DNA from: CAMDKS01 sp964402975
GTDB lineage: Bacteria; Bdellovibrionota_B; Oligoflexia; Oligoflexales; RGVZ01
Reading direction: 5' to 3'
Assembly: GCA_964402975.1 (NCBI GenBank)
Contig: CAYOEM010000007.1
Location: 70,703-134,702 of the forward strand
DNA length: 64,000 bases
Below the pieces are notes generated by a model. It saw only the letters and a list, made by a program, of their open reading frames with translations. It did no database searches and had not been told where the DNA came from. Every line of letters begins with the position of its first letter. Position 1 is the stretch's first letter. A program made the translations under genes and the position numbers. This document shows positions 8,151 through 15,247 of this stretch, piece after piece.

Positions 8151-8582
8151 ATGATTTACCTTAAGACCAAACATCCTGAATATCTGCCGTCCTACGCGAC
8201 ATCCGCGTCAGCGGCGGCAGATCTTCGGGCATCTTACGAGTGCGTCATCAATCCCGGCGAGAGAGGCCGCGTGGCCACTGGTGTCTGGATTGACCGTGTG
8301 GATTGGGACAAAGTTCCTGAGGGCATGATTCCTGAACTTCAAATTCGTGCACGTTCGGGACTAGCCTTCAAGCATGGGGTGATGCTCACCAATGGAGTGG
8401 GCACCGTCGATGCGGACTATCCAGATGAAATCGGCGTCCTGTTGTTCAACTCAGGCACAGAGCCATTCATTATTCAAAAAGGCGACAGAATTGCGCAGAT
8501 CACCCTGAATCTTGTGGCCCGTATCCCCCAACTTCCCTTAGGCGGCCAGAGGGCTGGGGGCTTTGGATCCACCGGAGTTTAG
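8151..8582 (+). CDS. dut: deoxyuridine 5'-triphosphate nucleotidohydrolase (dUTPase)
   Basis: 143 residues with all five trimeric dUTPase motifs in order: SAAADLRA (1), IRARSGLAFKHG (2), GTVDADYPDEIGVLLFNSG (3, with the Asp and Tyr that hold deoxyuridine), KGDRIAQ (4) and RAGGFGSTGV (5, P-loop-like tail). It converts dUTP to dUMP plus pyrophosphate, limiting uracil in DNA and feeding dTMP synthesis. It begins 11 nt after pnp with no obvious Shine-Dalgarno, so translational coupling to pnp is likely. Confidence 0.97.
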   Translation: MIYLKTKHPEYLPSYATSASAAADLRASYECVINPGERGRVATGVWIDRVDWDKVPEGMIPELQIRARSGLAFKHGVMLTNGVGTVDADYPDEIGVLLFNSGTEPFIIQKGDRIAQITLNLVARIPQLPLGGQRAGGFGSTGV

Positions 8583-8745
8583 ACATTTCCCCACTAGTTT
8601 CGAAGACTTTGGTCGACGGCAAGACTGGATTGGCAGATCTTAAGCCCCTGAAAAGACTGATCCTTTAAACCCCCTTCTGAAGTTTTACTTATTTTCGACC
8701 GAACCCTCCTGAAGACAGTAACACGAGGGATTTCGGAGCACTTTT

Positions 8746-9291
8746 ATGACTAGTTCAAGACAACCCAATACACGCTTCACGTTCATCGTGATGGCAGTTG
8801 TCGCGCTACTATCAGCCTCATGTAATAGTTCAACTTGGACTGACCCCTTTGCCACGCCTCAGGTCGGTCAAAAGTTTTTCGTACCAGCCACGAGCCCATC
8901 GGACAAAACAGCTAAAGCTGATTCGAATACTACCATCGAAGTACGAGCCACCTTCTTAAAATTGAGTGATAGAACAGGTGCTAGCCTGCCCTTTAAATCA
9001 ATCACCCTGATAAGCCACCAAGGATCTCGGGACGTATATACATCTGAGAAAATAGAACAAAACAACGCATCTGCTAACTGTAAGAGTATCGAGCGAGATT
9101 ATGTCGATTTTTTTAGAGTATATCCAGGCATGAGTGTCGTTTGTGGTGTAGAATTCACAAAGGCCCTAAGTGAATCTTCGGGCATCGTGTTTACAACCTC
9201 CGAAGGTAAAGATCTGGAGTTCACTAGTTGGGGAACCCAATGGTCGGAAATGAACGATTACAGGGTAGCCGTCTCGTCTTTTAGCTTGTGA
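8746..9291 (+). CDS. putative lipoprotein of unknown function
   Basis: 181 residues. A basic start (SSRQPNTRF) and hydrophobic core (TFIVMAVVALLSASC) end in a plausible lipobox cysteine. The mature protein is beta-rich in appearance, with two further cysteines (ANCKSIERDY, MSVVCGVEF) that could form a disulphide. CGGAG lies upstream of the ATG. I recognise no family. The next gene starts 11 nt downstream on the same strand and is also a lipoprotein candidate, so the two probably form a unit. Confidence 0.7.
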   Translation: MTSSRQPNTRFTFIVMAVVALLSASCNSSTWTDPFATPQVGQKFFVPATSPSDKTAKADSNTTIEVRATFLKLSDRTGASLPFKSITLISHQGSRDVYTSEKIEQNNASANCKSIERDYVDFFRVYPGMSVVCGVEFTKALSESSGIVFTTSEGKDLEFTSWGTQWSEMNDYRVAVSSFSL

Positions 9292-9302
9292 GGATTTGAA
9301 TC

Positions 9303-10898
9303 ATGTCCGGATTTTTCAAGATCAAACGTACCGGTAACCTGATTGTTCATACACTTTTGGTGTTGTCATTCGGAGTCACGCCATCTTGTACCGAGACAAA
9401 CTTCGCCGGAGGCGCTGCGAAGGTCAGCGCTCAGAAAAAAAAGAAACCAAGAGACTCAAGCTCTTCAGGACCACAGAGTCTTGATATGGACTTTTCTGGC
9501 GATAAGAAAATTGAGTCCGTCCAAAATTCCAAGATTTGGACTGCCACAAAAAACGGTAAAATCAGACGTTTCAGCGTCGAAGGCGACAAAGTTGAAAAAC
9601 TTGAGCTGGACGGAGGAAACATTAACGGTAGCGGTTATGGCATACGCACTTACCTCACGGAGGGTGGAGCCCTCGTTGGAGCACGCTTTCCGTACCTTTA
9701 CTTTGTGGACCCTGTCGCCAAAACAGTCCAGAGTAAGAACATTGTGCCAAGTCCCGAACGTAACGATGACCGAATCTGTATTGCATCTTACTTAAAAGAC
9801 AGCAAAAGATACTTGATAGCCGTTTGGGGAAACGGTGATTTCATGGAAATACCGCTATCAGATAAAGCACCCTATGCGCCCCAGTGGGATCCCTTACCGG
9901 CAAAACAATCGGCGACGGGCTGGCCAGCTGGTTCCATGTGGGGATATAGCTGTTTTATCGATCAGCAGCAGAAAATATTCTATTCGCAAATGGGTGGCGC
10001 CACAGTACAAGGTCTTAATCTTAAAACCATGCAGTTAGTCACCGTTGACGTGACAGTACCTAACGCAAAATTCACGTCCGCTAATAGCGAAATCGCCAAG
10101 TACACGCAATCAGTTAAACGTTCGTCATATGCCGTATCTGGCGACTCGTATGGTAATCTTTTCAATCATCTGGTCAATGGCGTCAGTGATGGTTACACTT
10201 CTGCACATGATAAGGTCTCTGATACCGTATGGTTTAGTCACAGGTCTGGACCATATGAAGGTCGCATTATGGTCATCGAGCGAAAATGCCTGACCTCGGA
10301 GCGAAACTGTACCAGCGCAAATTATCACCTTTATCCACCCATACCCCAAGTCCCCTCGCCAGCGATAGGACCAATCAGCGCCCTTAGGGACGGTCGGATC
10401 GCCGGCTTGGTCAGAAACTCGGTTGGTAGCGTTTATACAATGAAACTAGCGGACCCCAAGAATATTAAAAGTGGTATTGAGTTTGTATTTGTTGGTAATG
10501 CTGATGGTGATCCTTACATGTACACAGACTTCACTGGAGCGACCCTCTATATCAACGAGGCCGAGCAGACCTTCAAACCTGCTGATATGCCGAAATATGC
10601 CGCAAGCAAACCTATAAAAATGGCTGTATTTAAGTGGGTACCGACCCCTGCTGCATCTGCGGCGGGTCTTGTTGTCGAATGGAAGAACATCAAGCTCGAA
10701 GCACGATGTTATTCCGGAACTACAAAGCCACCATTCGCAGAAGTAGTGAAAGTATACGACTCTGCCCAGGGCACTGCCTTGGATGTCGAGTCATGCAAGG
10801 CGCCAAATTACGAGTTCGTTGATATAAAACTTACTCAATTAAATAACGACACAAGTCTTTTGGGCGTGGATACGATCTCTGTTGGTTTCAAACAGTAA
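9303..10898 (+). CDS. putative secreted/lipoprotein, possibly beta-propeller-like, unknown function
   Basis: 531 residues. The N-terminal hydrophobic segment (NLIVHTLLVLSFGVTPSC) suggests export, with Cys29 a possible lipidation site, followed by a lysine/serine-rich linker (KKKKPRDSSSSG). The main body has repeated strand-like units with W/G patterns (KIWTATKNGKIRRFSVEG, AVWGNGDFMEIPL, MWGYSCF, VWFSHRSG), reminiscent of a propeller that monitors values, but I cannot assign a family. The C-terminal part ends in a paired-cysteine segment (LEARCYSG ... VESCKAPNYEF). It follows the preceding lipoprotein gene by 11 nt. Confidence 0.7.
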   Translation: MSGFFKIKRTGNLIVHTLLVLSFGVTPSCTETNFAGGAAKVSAQKKKKPRDSSSSGPQSLDMDFSGDKKIESVQNSKIWTATKNGKIRRFSVEGDKVEKLELDGGNINGSGYGIRTYLTEGGALVGARFPYLYFVDPVAKTVQSKNIVPSPERNDDRICIASYLKDSKRYLIAVWGNGDFMEIPLSDKAPYAPQWDPLPAKQSATGWPAGSMWGYSCFIDQQQKIFYSQMGGATVQGLNLKTMQLVTVDVTVPNAKFTSANSEIAKYTQSVKRSSYAVSGDSYGNLFNHLVNGVSDGYTSAHDKVSDTVWFSHRSGPYEGRIMVIERKCLTSERNCTSANYHLYPPIPQVPSPAIGPISALRDGRIAGLVRNSVGSVYTMKLADPKNIKSGIEFVFVGNADGDPYMYTDFTGATLYINEAEQTFKPADMPKYAASKPIKMAVFKWVPTPAASAAGLVVEWKNIKLEARCYSGTTKPPFAEVVKVYDSAQGTALDVESCKAPNYEFVDIKLTQLNNDTSLLGVDTISVGFKQ

Positions 10899-10952
10899 AA
10901 TTACGTTTGGTGTAATCAAATAATTGAGCTCGAGCCAGCGCCTGGAAAACTT

Positions 10953-12509
10953 TCAATGGCCGACTGATTTCGGTTGATTTTGGGGTGAGTATTTCGGTTT
11001 TAGCCTCTCAACGTCCTTGTCTAGGCAGATCGCCACCCGAGTTGATAGCTCACGAAAATCACTGATGGTATCGTCGTCTGGCCACAAGTAATCGTTTAAA
11101 ATTCTCAACCCAAACGTCAAGAAGAAATCATCCTTAATCTCAGCCGTTATCTGCGACGTCATTATTGACTTGCCCGAAACCGAGGAGTCAAACTTCATTT
11201 CTGCGAATGCGCCTTTGCCTGCGTTACCTTTAACCAGACCGTCACCAAATATTTTCGCATATCCTTCCAAATTTCCTGGCATCATAATATCCAGAAATCC
11301 TGGTGGGATAAACCCAAACAAACCACCGCGAAATTTTGCCACTGGCACTTGCTGAAGTTTGCTTCGAAGCACAGTGGTTTGACCTTCGCGATAATCGATA
11401 GACGCCTCAATCCCTTTATTTTCTATGGTCAAGCCATAAACGCTCGCCTTGAATCCTGAAATTGTCTTTCCATAAAATTCGGATGTAGACGCAGGGTCAA
11501 GGCCCCGGGAAAATACGGGTTCACCACTGCGACTTACCGGTATAAGCTGACCGTCTACCGTCTTGAAACGAAATTCTAAGGAGTTCTCGGCCAAATTAAA
11601 AATGCCTTTGATCAAGATTAGATCGTCTTTTGTTGTGACGACTGTCGAAGAGACAAAGCTTAGATCGTCTTTAATACTCTGGATATAATCACCCAAATGT
11701 GGATACTGCTGCTTAATCTGACCAAGATTGAGCCGCAATTTAACCTGAACGTCCAAAAGCTCCCGACCTTTGCGCTGCTCCGGTTGGAATTTGATGGAAG
11801 GTTCCACCAAAGACGACAGCAGTTTAATACTCCCTGGAAACGTTTGGACCAAATCGTCCACATACTTACGCGCTAAACCCGAGACACCAGAAAAGACCTC
11901 CGACTTATTCGGAGTCAGGATACGCAAATTAGCGGGATCGATTATGGAAAGATAATTTTTGAACAAATTCCCGAAGAAATTTTGGTTAAACTCATCCACA
12001 ACTACAACACCTTCTGCCGTAACACCATAACCTCGCTCGGGGTCAGTTTTAATGGATGGATTTTCCTTGATCACAAATTGAAACAGCGCGTCTAAAAAAT
12101 TATTCGCTTGTAAATCTACGATAGGTCTCCGCACATAGTTGATGCGGTATGCTCCGGACTGCATCGTACTTTGAAAGGGAAAAGCGAAACCACGACCGCG
12201 AACCCTTACACCATACGTAGAATCAAGAAACTGATCAAAATCCAAATCCTCAACCGTTTCATTAGCGAAACGATATACGTCTTTAGCTTCTTTCGAGTAG
12301 TCAATGTTACGGAGGATGCGCACCTGGGCAGCTGTCAGCTTGTGAATCAAATCTATGCCTGTCTTGTTTGGACCAACGTCCCTCAGGGCATCAAGATTGG
12401 TGTATTGCTCTTTTCCTGACTTTGCAAATGCAACCAGCGCCGGGACGACCGTCATGGCGCTCAAGAGCAGGAGGTTTATGTAAAGTTTTTTTGAGAACCC
12501 AAGAGCCAT
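10953..12509 (-). CDS. putative secreted protein of unknown function
   Basis: 518 residues from the ATG at 12509. An upstream in-frame start at 12593 would precede the signal peptide with 28 unlikely residues. The signal peptide is LYINLLLLSAMTVVPALVAFA, with cleavage probably before KSGKEQ. The rest is rich in amphipathic strand-like segments (GYGVTAEGVVVVDEF, GRGFAFPFQSTMQSGAYRI, LLDVQVKLRLNLGQIKQ) with few cysteines, compatible with a periplasmic or outer-membrane-associated protein. No family recognised. The ribosome binding site is weak. It is convergent with the lipoprotein pair to its left. Confidence 0.65.
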   Translation of the reverse strand: MALGFSKKLYINLLLLSAMTVVPALVAFAKSGKEQYTNLDALRDVGPNKTGIDLIHKLTAAQVRILRNIDYSKEAKDVYRFANETVEDLDFDQFLDSTYGVRVRGRGFAFPFQSTMQSGAYRINYVRRPIVDLQANNFLDALFQFVIKENPSIKTDPERGYGVTAEGVVVVDEFNQNFFGNLFKNYLSIIDPANLRILTPNKSEVFSGVSGLARKYVDDLVQTFPGSIKLLSSLVEPSIKFQPEQRKGRELLDVQVKLRLNLGQIKQQYPHLGDYIQSIKDDLSFVSSTVVTTKDDLILIKGIFNLAENSLEFRFKTVDGQLIPVSRSGEPVFSRGLDPASTSEFYGKTISGFKASVYGLTIENKGIEASIDYREGQTTVLRSKLQQVPVAKFRGGLFGFIPPGFLDIMMPGNLEGYAKIFGDGLVKGNAGKGAFAEMKFDSSVSGKSIMTSQITAEIKDDFFLTFGLRILNDYLWPDDDTISDFRELSTRVAICLDKDVERLKPKYSPQNQPKSVGH

Positions 12510-12710
12510 AATTATGGATCGGATAAGTCGACCTCGTATCTGAGAAATCCTAGATAAAGCAATTAATTCAGGGCCTTTAAAGAGTCTTTGCAATCACGAT
12601 TGATTCGTTTAATTCAAAAATAAGGGAGTGACGGGATCGCCAAAGATAGCTACCTTCTCTCTGGCGCCTGCTTGATAAACTGCGCTTTTTTGGACAGGAG
12701 ACTCTCTCAC

Positions 12711-13715
12711 ATGATGCGACGTTTTCAGACAGTTTTAATGAGCACCATTTTAGCTACGCTTTTCTCTTCCGTGGGTCTATCCGAAACAAGATCGCAGCGA
12801 TTTTTGTATCAGCTCTACGGCTATCCAAAGTCTACTGAGAACTGTCACGTGGAGGCCAGGCAACTAGCTGAGCGTTTTGCGTTATTGACTGGCACAACTG
12901 CTACGGGTGAATGCAAGGCCATTCACGAATCATCCGTTGATATCTTCATATACTACTCTGGCAGTCAAGAATTACCCCTGGTTTCAACCTATCCCGATAT
13001 GGCCATGCAAGACCGAATTCACATTTTCTCAACAGAGGTCTCATGTCAGGAATACCTTGCCAAGGAAGCAAGCTATTTTGAGTTTAAAACTGGACTCACA
13101 CCCTTTGTGACCTACTGTGTCCTTGATGAAACCTACTATGGTCTGAAATTCTGGGCTATACGGATTGATTCTTTTGGTACGCCTGAGGTGAAGCCTTTCT
13201 GGGCAGAATCATTTATGGTCGGACAAGTAGATGGAATGACTGAATCTGCGGCTGAGTCTTTGATAGCCGATACATTCAAACGATCTGGCATCGACGTCAG
13301 ACGAGTGCACCTAAGAAATGATCCAAAGGGACTTCGTCAGTTTTCGATGCTTTATTACAACACAAAGCCCCTATCCATCGAGATTCAGGTGCTGGCGTCC
13401 ACATTGGATAGCCGGGAACAGTGTCAAACTGAACTAGCGGCCGTCACATCTGTACTAAACACAACCACTCCAAATACCTTATTTTGCGCTGCAAATAACT
13501 ATATCAATGCATTTGAAGTCTTAGGCGTAGTTGAATTGACGTCATGGTATAAGTCAAAATTGACTGTGGAGTCTTTTAAGACTTATGCTGAGTGCTCGCA
13601 ATCAAGGGATCAGGTTCTCGATATTTACCGAAACACCGTTGGTTTAAACGTTGCAACGGGCCTCTGTTACCGAACCGAGGGCGTCTGGCGGCTGAACCTT
13701 CTTGAGCGACGCTAA
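12711..13715 (+). CDS. putative secreted cysteine-containing protein, unknown function
   Basis: 334 residues from ATG 12711, with AGGAG 10 nt upstream. A cleavable signal peptide is visible (MMRRFQTVLMSTILATLFSSVGLSE). The mature part looks like several repeats of about 80 residues, each with a conserved cysteine context (ENCHVEARQLAERF, VSCQEYLAKEAS, EQCQTELAAVTS, AECSQSRDQVLDIY) followed by a second cysteine in a C(Y/A/K)-type strand. This periodicity suggests a multi-domain extracytoplasmic protein built by duplication. No catalytic motif or family recognised. Confidence 0.7.
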   Translation: MMRRFQTVLMSTILATLFSSVGLSETRSQRFLYQLYGYPKSTENCHVEARQLAERFALLTGTTATGECKAIHESSVDIFIYYSGSQELPLVSTYPDMAMQDRIHIFSTEVSCQEYLAKEASYFEFKTGLTPFVTYCVLDETYYGLKFWAIRIDSFGTPEVKPFWAESFMVGQVDGMTESAAESLIADTFKRSGIDVRRVHLRNDPKGLRQFSMLYYNTKPLSIEIQVLASTLDSREQCQTELAAVTSVLNTTTPNTLFCAANNYINAFEVLGVVELTSWYKSKLTVESFKTYAECSQSRDQVLDIYRNTVGLNVATGLCYRTEGVWRLNLLERR

Positions 13716-13738
13716 TTTTAGGTAAGCACTGACGGTAT

Positions 13739-14053
13739 TTAGTCAGGAGTGTAGACGCCGCCATTTTCTGCGCAGTTTTTAGCAGGGTCGAAGTTTACAC
13801 CTTGGTAATAACGCAGGTAGACGGCATGATCTCCCTGTTTTTTAGCACAGGATCCAATACGCTGTTCAGTGGAACAGGCGTATCCGAGAACTCCGCCATT
13901 TTTTGCACATTCTGCGGTTAAGTCGAGGGTTGGGCTTTCAATACATAGTCGGTAAATCGGTAAATTACATGCCGAGGGCGCCGCCATGGCGGCCGGGCAG
14001 CTCAGATAGGCTATGATGCCCAAAAAAATCCGTTTAGACGGTAAAGCATGCAA
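13739..14053 (-). CDS. small secreted cysteine-rich protein (TTG start)
   Basis: 104 residues. There is no in-frame ATG before the signal peptide, but a TTG at 14053 lies 9 nt after GGGGGA and gives a good signal sequence (KRIFLGIIAYLSCPAAMA). The mature protein of about 80 residues holds seven cysteines and a repeated CA(K/E)NGGV motif (AECAKNGGVLGYAC and KNCAENGGVYTPD). The arrangement suggests a small disulphide-bonded periplasmic or extracellular protein. No family recognised. It is tail-to-tail with the preceding secreted protein and about 130 nt from the ribosomal operon terminator. Confidence 0.6.
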   Translation of the reverse strand: MHALPSKRIFLGIIAYLSCPAAMAAPSACNLPIYRLCIESPTLDLTAECAKNGGVLGYACSTEQRIGSCAKKQGDHAVYLRYYQGVNFDPAKNCAENGGVYTPD

Positions 14054-14125
14054 TGTAGGAATCCCCCTCTAAAACGGTAGCAACAGATCATGTTCATTGT
14101 CAACGACAACGGCCAAAAACGCTAT

Positions 14126-14154
14126 AAAAAAGGCACCCTTCGCAGGGTGCCTTT
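14126..14154 (-). terminator. terminator of the rpsR-rpmB-bTHX operon
   Basis: A perfect 11 bp stem (AAAGGCACCCT / AGGGTGCCTTT, 14129-14154) with a 4 nt loop is followed on the minus strand by a run of T. It lies 27 nt downstream of the last ribosomal gene. The plus-strand side has only CTTTGACTTT, so it is mainly a minus-strand terminator. Confidence 0.92.
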
Positions 14155-14181
14155 GACTTTCACAAAAAAATTCTATCGAAG

Positions 14182-14361
14182 TTATTCTGCTTTCGTCTTC
14201 TTCTTTGTCACAGTCGAACCTACGGGCTTTGCAACCTTTGGCGCCGCGACTTTCTTAACAACACCAGTACCGGCGATCTTTGCACGAAGACGCGCTTTGG
14301 CTTTACGCCAAGCTTTGCGTTGACGCACTTTTGGTGTTCTTCGGCTATCTCCACGTCCCAT
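14182..14361 (-). CDS. small basic ribosomal-type protein, possibly bTHX-like
   Basis: 59 residues from ATG 14361, with GGGAGGAA upstream. An earlier ATG reads through the spacer and is unlikely. The start MGRGDSRRTPKVRQRK resembles the MGKGD/MGRGD opening of the tiny 30S protein THX, and the remainder is a lysine/alanine-rich tail (VAAPKVAKPVGSTVTKKK). It is the last gene of an operon with rpsR and rpmB, 20 nt after rpmB, which supports a ribosomal role. The THX assignment rests on a short motif and is tentative. It could instead be a histone-like basic tail protein. Confidence 0.6.
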   Translation of the reverse strand: MGRGDSRRTPKVRQRKAWRKAKARLRAKIAGTGVVKKVAAPKVAKPVGSTVTKKKTKAE

Positions 14362-14381
14362 AAAACATTCCTCCCTACGGG

Positions 14382-14612
14382 TTATTTCAGTTTGAGGCCT
14401 TCGCGGCGGCAATAAGCGTCCAAACCAAGCTTGTCGATTGTTCGAATCGCTGACGCACTCACCTTGATAGACACAAACTTCTTCATCTCATCAGACCAAA
14501 AACGCTTGGTTTGAAGATTCGGAAGAAACCGGTGGTTTGTTTTAATGTTCGAGTGGGACACACGGTGTCCAACCAAAACGCCTTTGCCTGTTAATTCACA
14601 ACGCTTTGCCAT
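14382..14612 (-). CDS. rpmB: 50S ribosomal protein L28
   Basis: 76 residues, within the normal L28 range. The N-terminus (MAKRCELTGKGVLVGHRVSHSNIKT) and core (HRFLPNLQTKRFWSDEMKKF, VSIKVSASAIRTIDKLGLD) are typical. Only one cysteine of the zinc-ribbon type (Cys5) is present, so this is a zinc-free form. It begins 3 nt after rpsR, so coupled translation is likely. The more common L28 partner L33 is absent here. Confidence 0.97.
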   Translation of the reverse strand: MAKRCELTGKGVLVGHRVSHSNIKTNHRFLPNLQTKRFWSDEMKKFVSIKVSASAIRTIDKLGLDAYCRREGLKLK

Positions 14613-14615
14613 GAG

Positions 14616-15026
14616 TTATTCCTCCTCACCAGCGTTTTTGCTTTCAGCGCTTTCTGCACGCTCAGCCGCAAAACGACCCTCATTTCGGTCGCCACCGCGG
14701 TCAAAACGACCACGACCGCCGAAATCACGGCCAGCGAGCATGACTGTTGCAGCAGCCATTTCACCAGTAAAGCCTCGTTCAGGGGCATGTGAAACAGAGT
14801 AATGCAAGATTCCCAAGAATCTAGCCTGCTTCACAGCAAGAGCGATTTGACGCTGTTGCTTGGCAGTTGCTCCCGAGATACGGCGAGGAATAATCTTACC
14901 GCGCTCTGTAACAAATCGTTTCAAAACATCAGGATACTTGTAATCGATGACCAGGTTGGGGTCGAGCGTGCGCTTTTTGCGAGAAGCAAATCTGCGCTTG
15001 CGTCGTGGGCGTTCCACGTTTTCCAT
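14616..15026 (-). CDS. rpsR: 30S ribosomal protein S18 with long C-terminal extension
   Basis: 136 residues, against about 75-90 in most bacteria. The S18 core is complete (DYKYPDVLKRFVTERGKIIP, RRISGATAKQQRQIALAVKQ, ARFLGILHYSV). After the core comes a tail of roughly 55 residues: a hydrophobic patch (GEMAAATVMLAGR), a glycine/arginine stretch (FGGRGRFDRGG) and an acidic end. GGAGG lies upstream of ATG 15026. It heads an operon with rpmB and a small basic gene rather than the usual rpsF-rpsR-rplI cluster. Confidence 0.95.
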   Translation of the reverse strand: MENVERPRRKRRFASRKKRTLDPNLVIDYKYPDVLKRFVTERGKIIPRRISGATAKQQRQIALAVKQARFLGILHYSVSHAPERGFTGEMAAATVMLAGRDFGGRGRFDRGGDRNEGRFAAERAESAESKNAGEEE

Positions 15027-15094
15027 TGGCTACCTCCGGAAAAAAAACCTTTTGTTAATCAAAACTCCACCATGGAGCCTTTTTCGGAAGGGGC

Positions 15095-15124
15095 ACCTTA
15101 CCCTAATGGCATCTTTCTTGTAAA
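15095..15124 (-). promoter_or_regulatory. weak candidate sigma-70 promoter for rpsR operon
   Basis: The minus strand carries TTTACA (15119-15124) and TAAGGT (15095-15100) with an 18 bp spacer, about 70 nt before the rpsR ATG. The -10 match is poor. The leader contains a small hairpin (CTCCA-TGG-TGGAG). Confidence 0.3.
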
Positions 15125-15247
15125 GGCATAAAACCCTTGAAAATAGGGCTTTTACAGGTCATTCTGACCCGGCGCCCGTCCCAAATCCATTTGACAGCCA
15201 TCGATGCACGAGACGGTCGCCACATTTATCAATAATTACGGGCTAAT

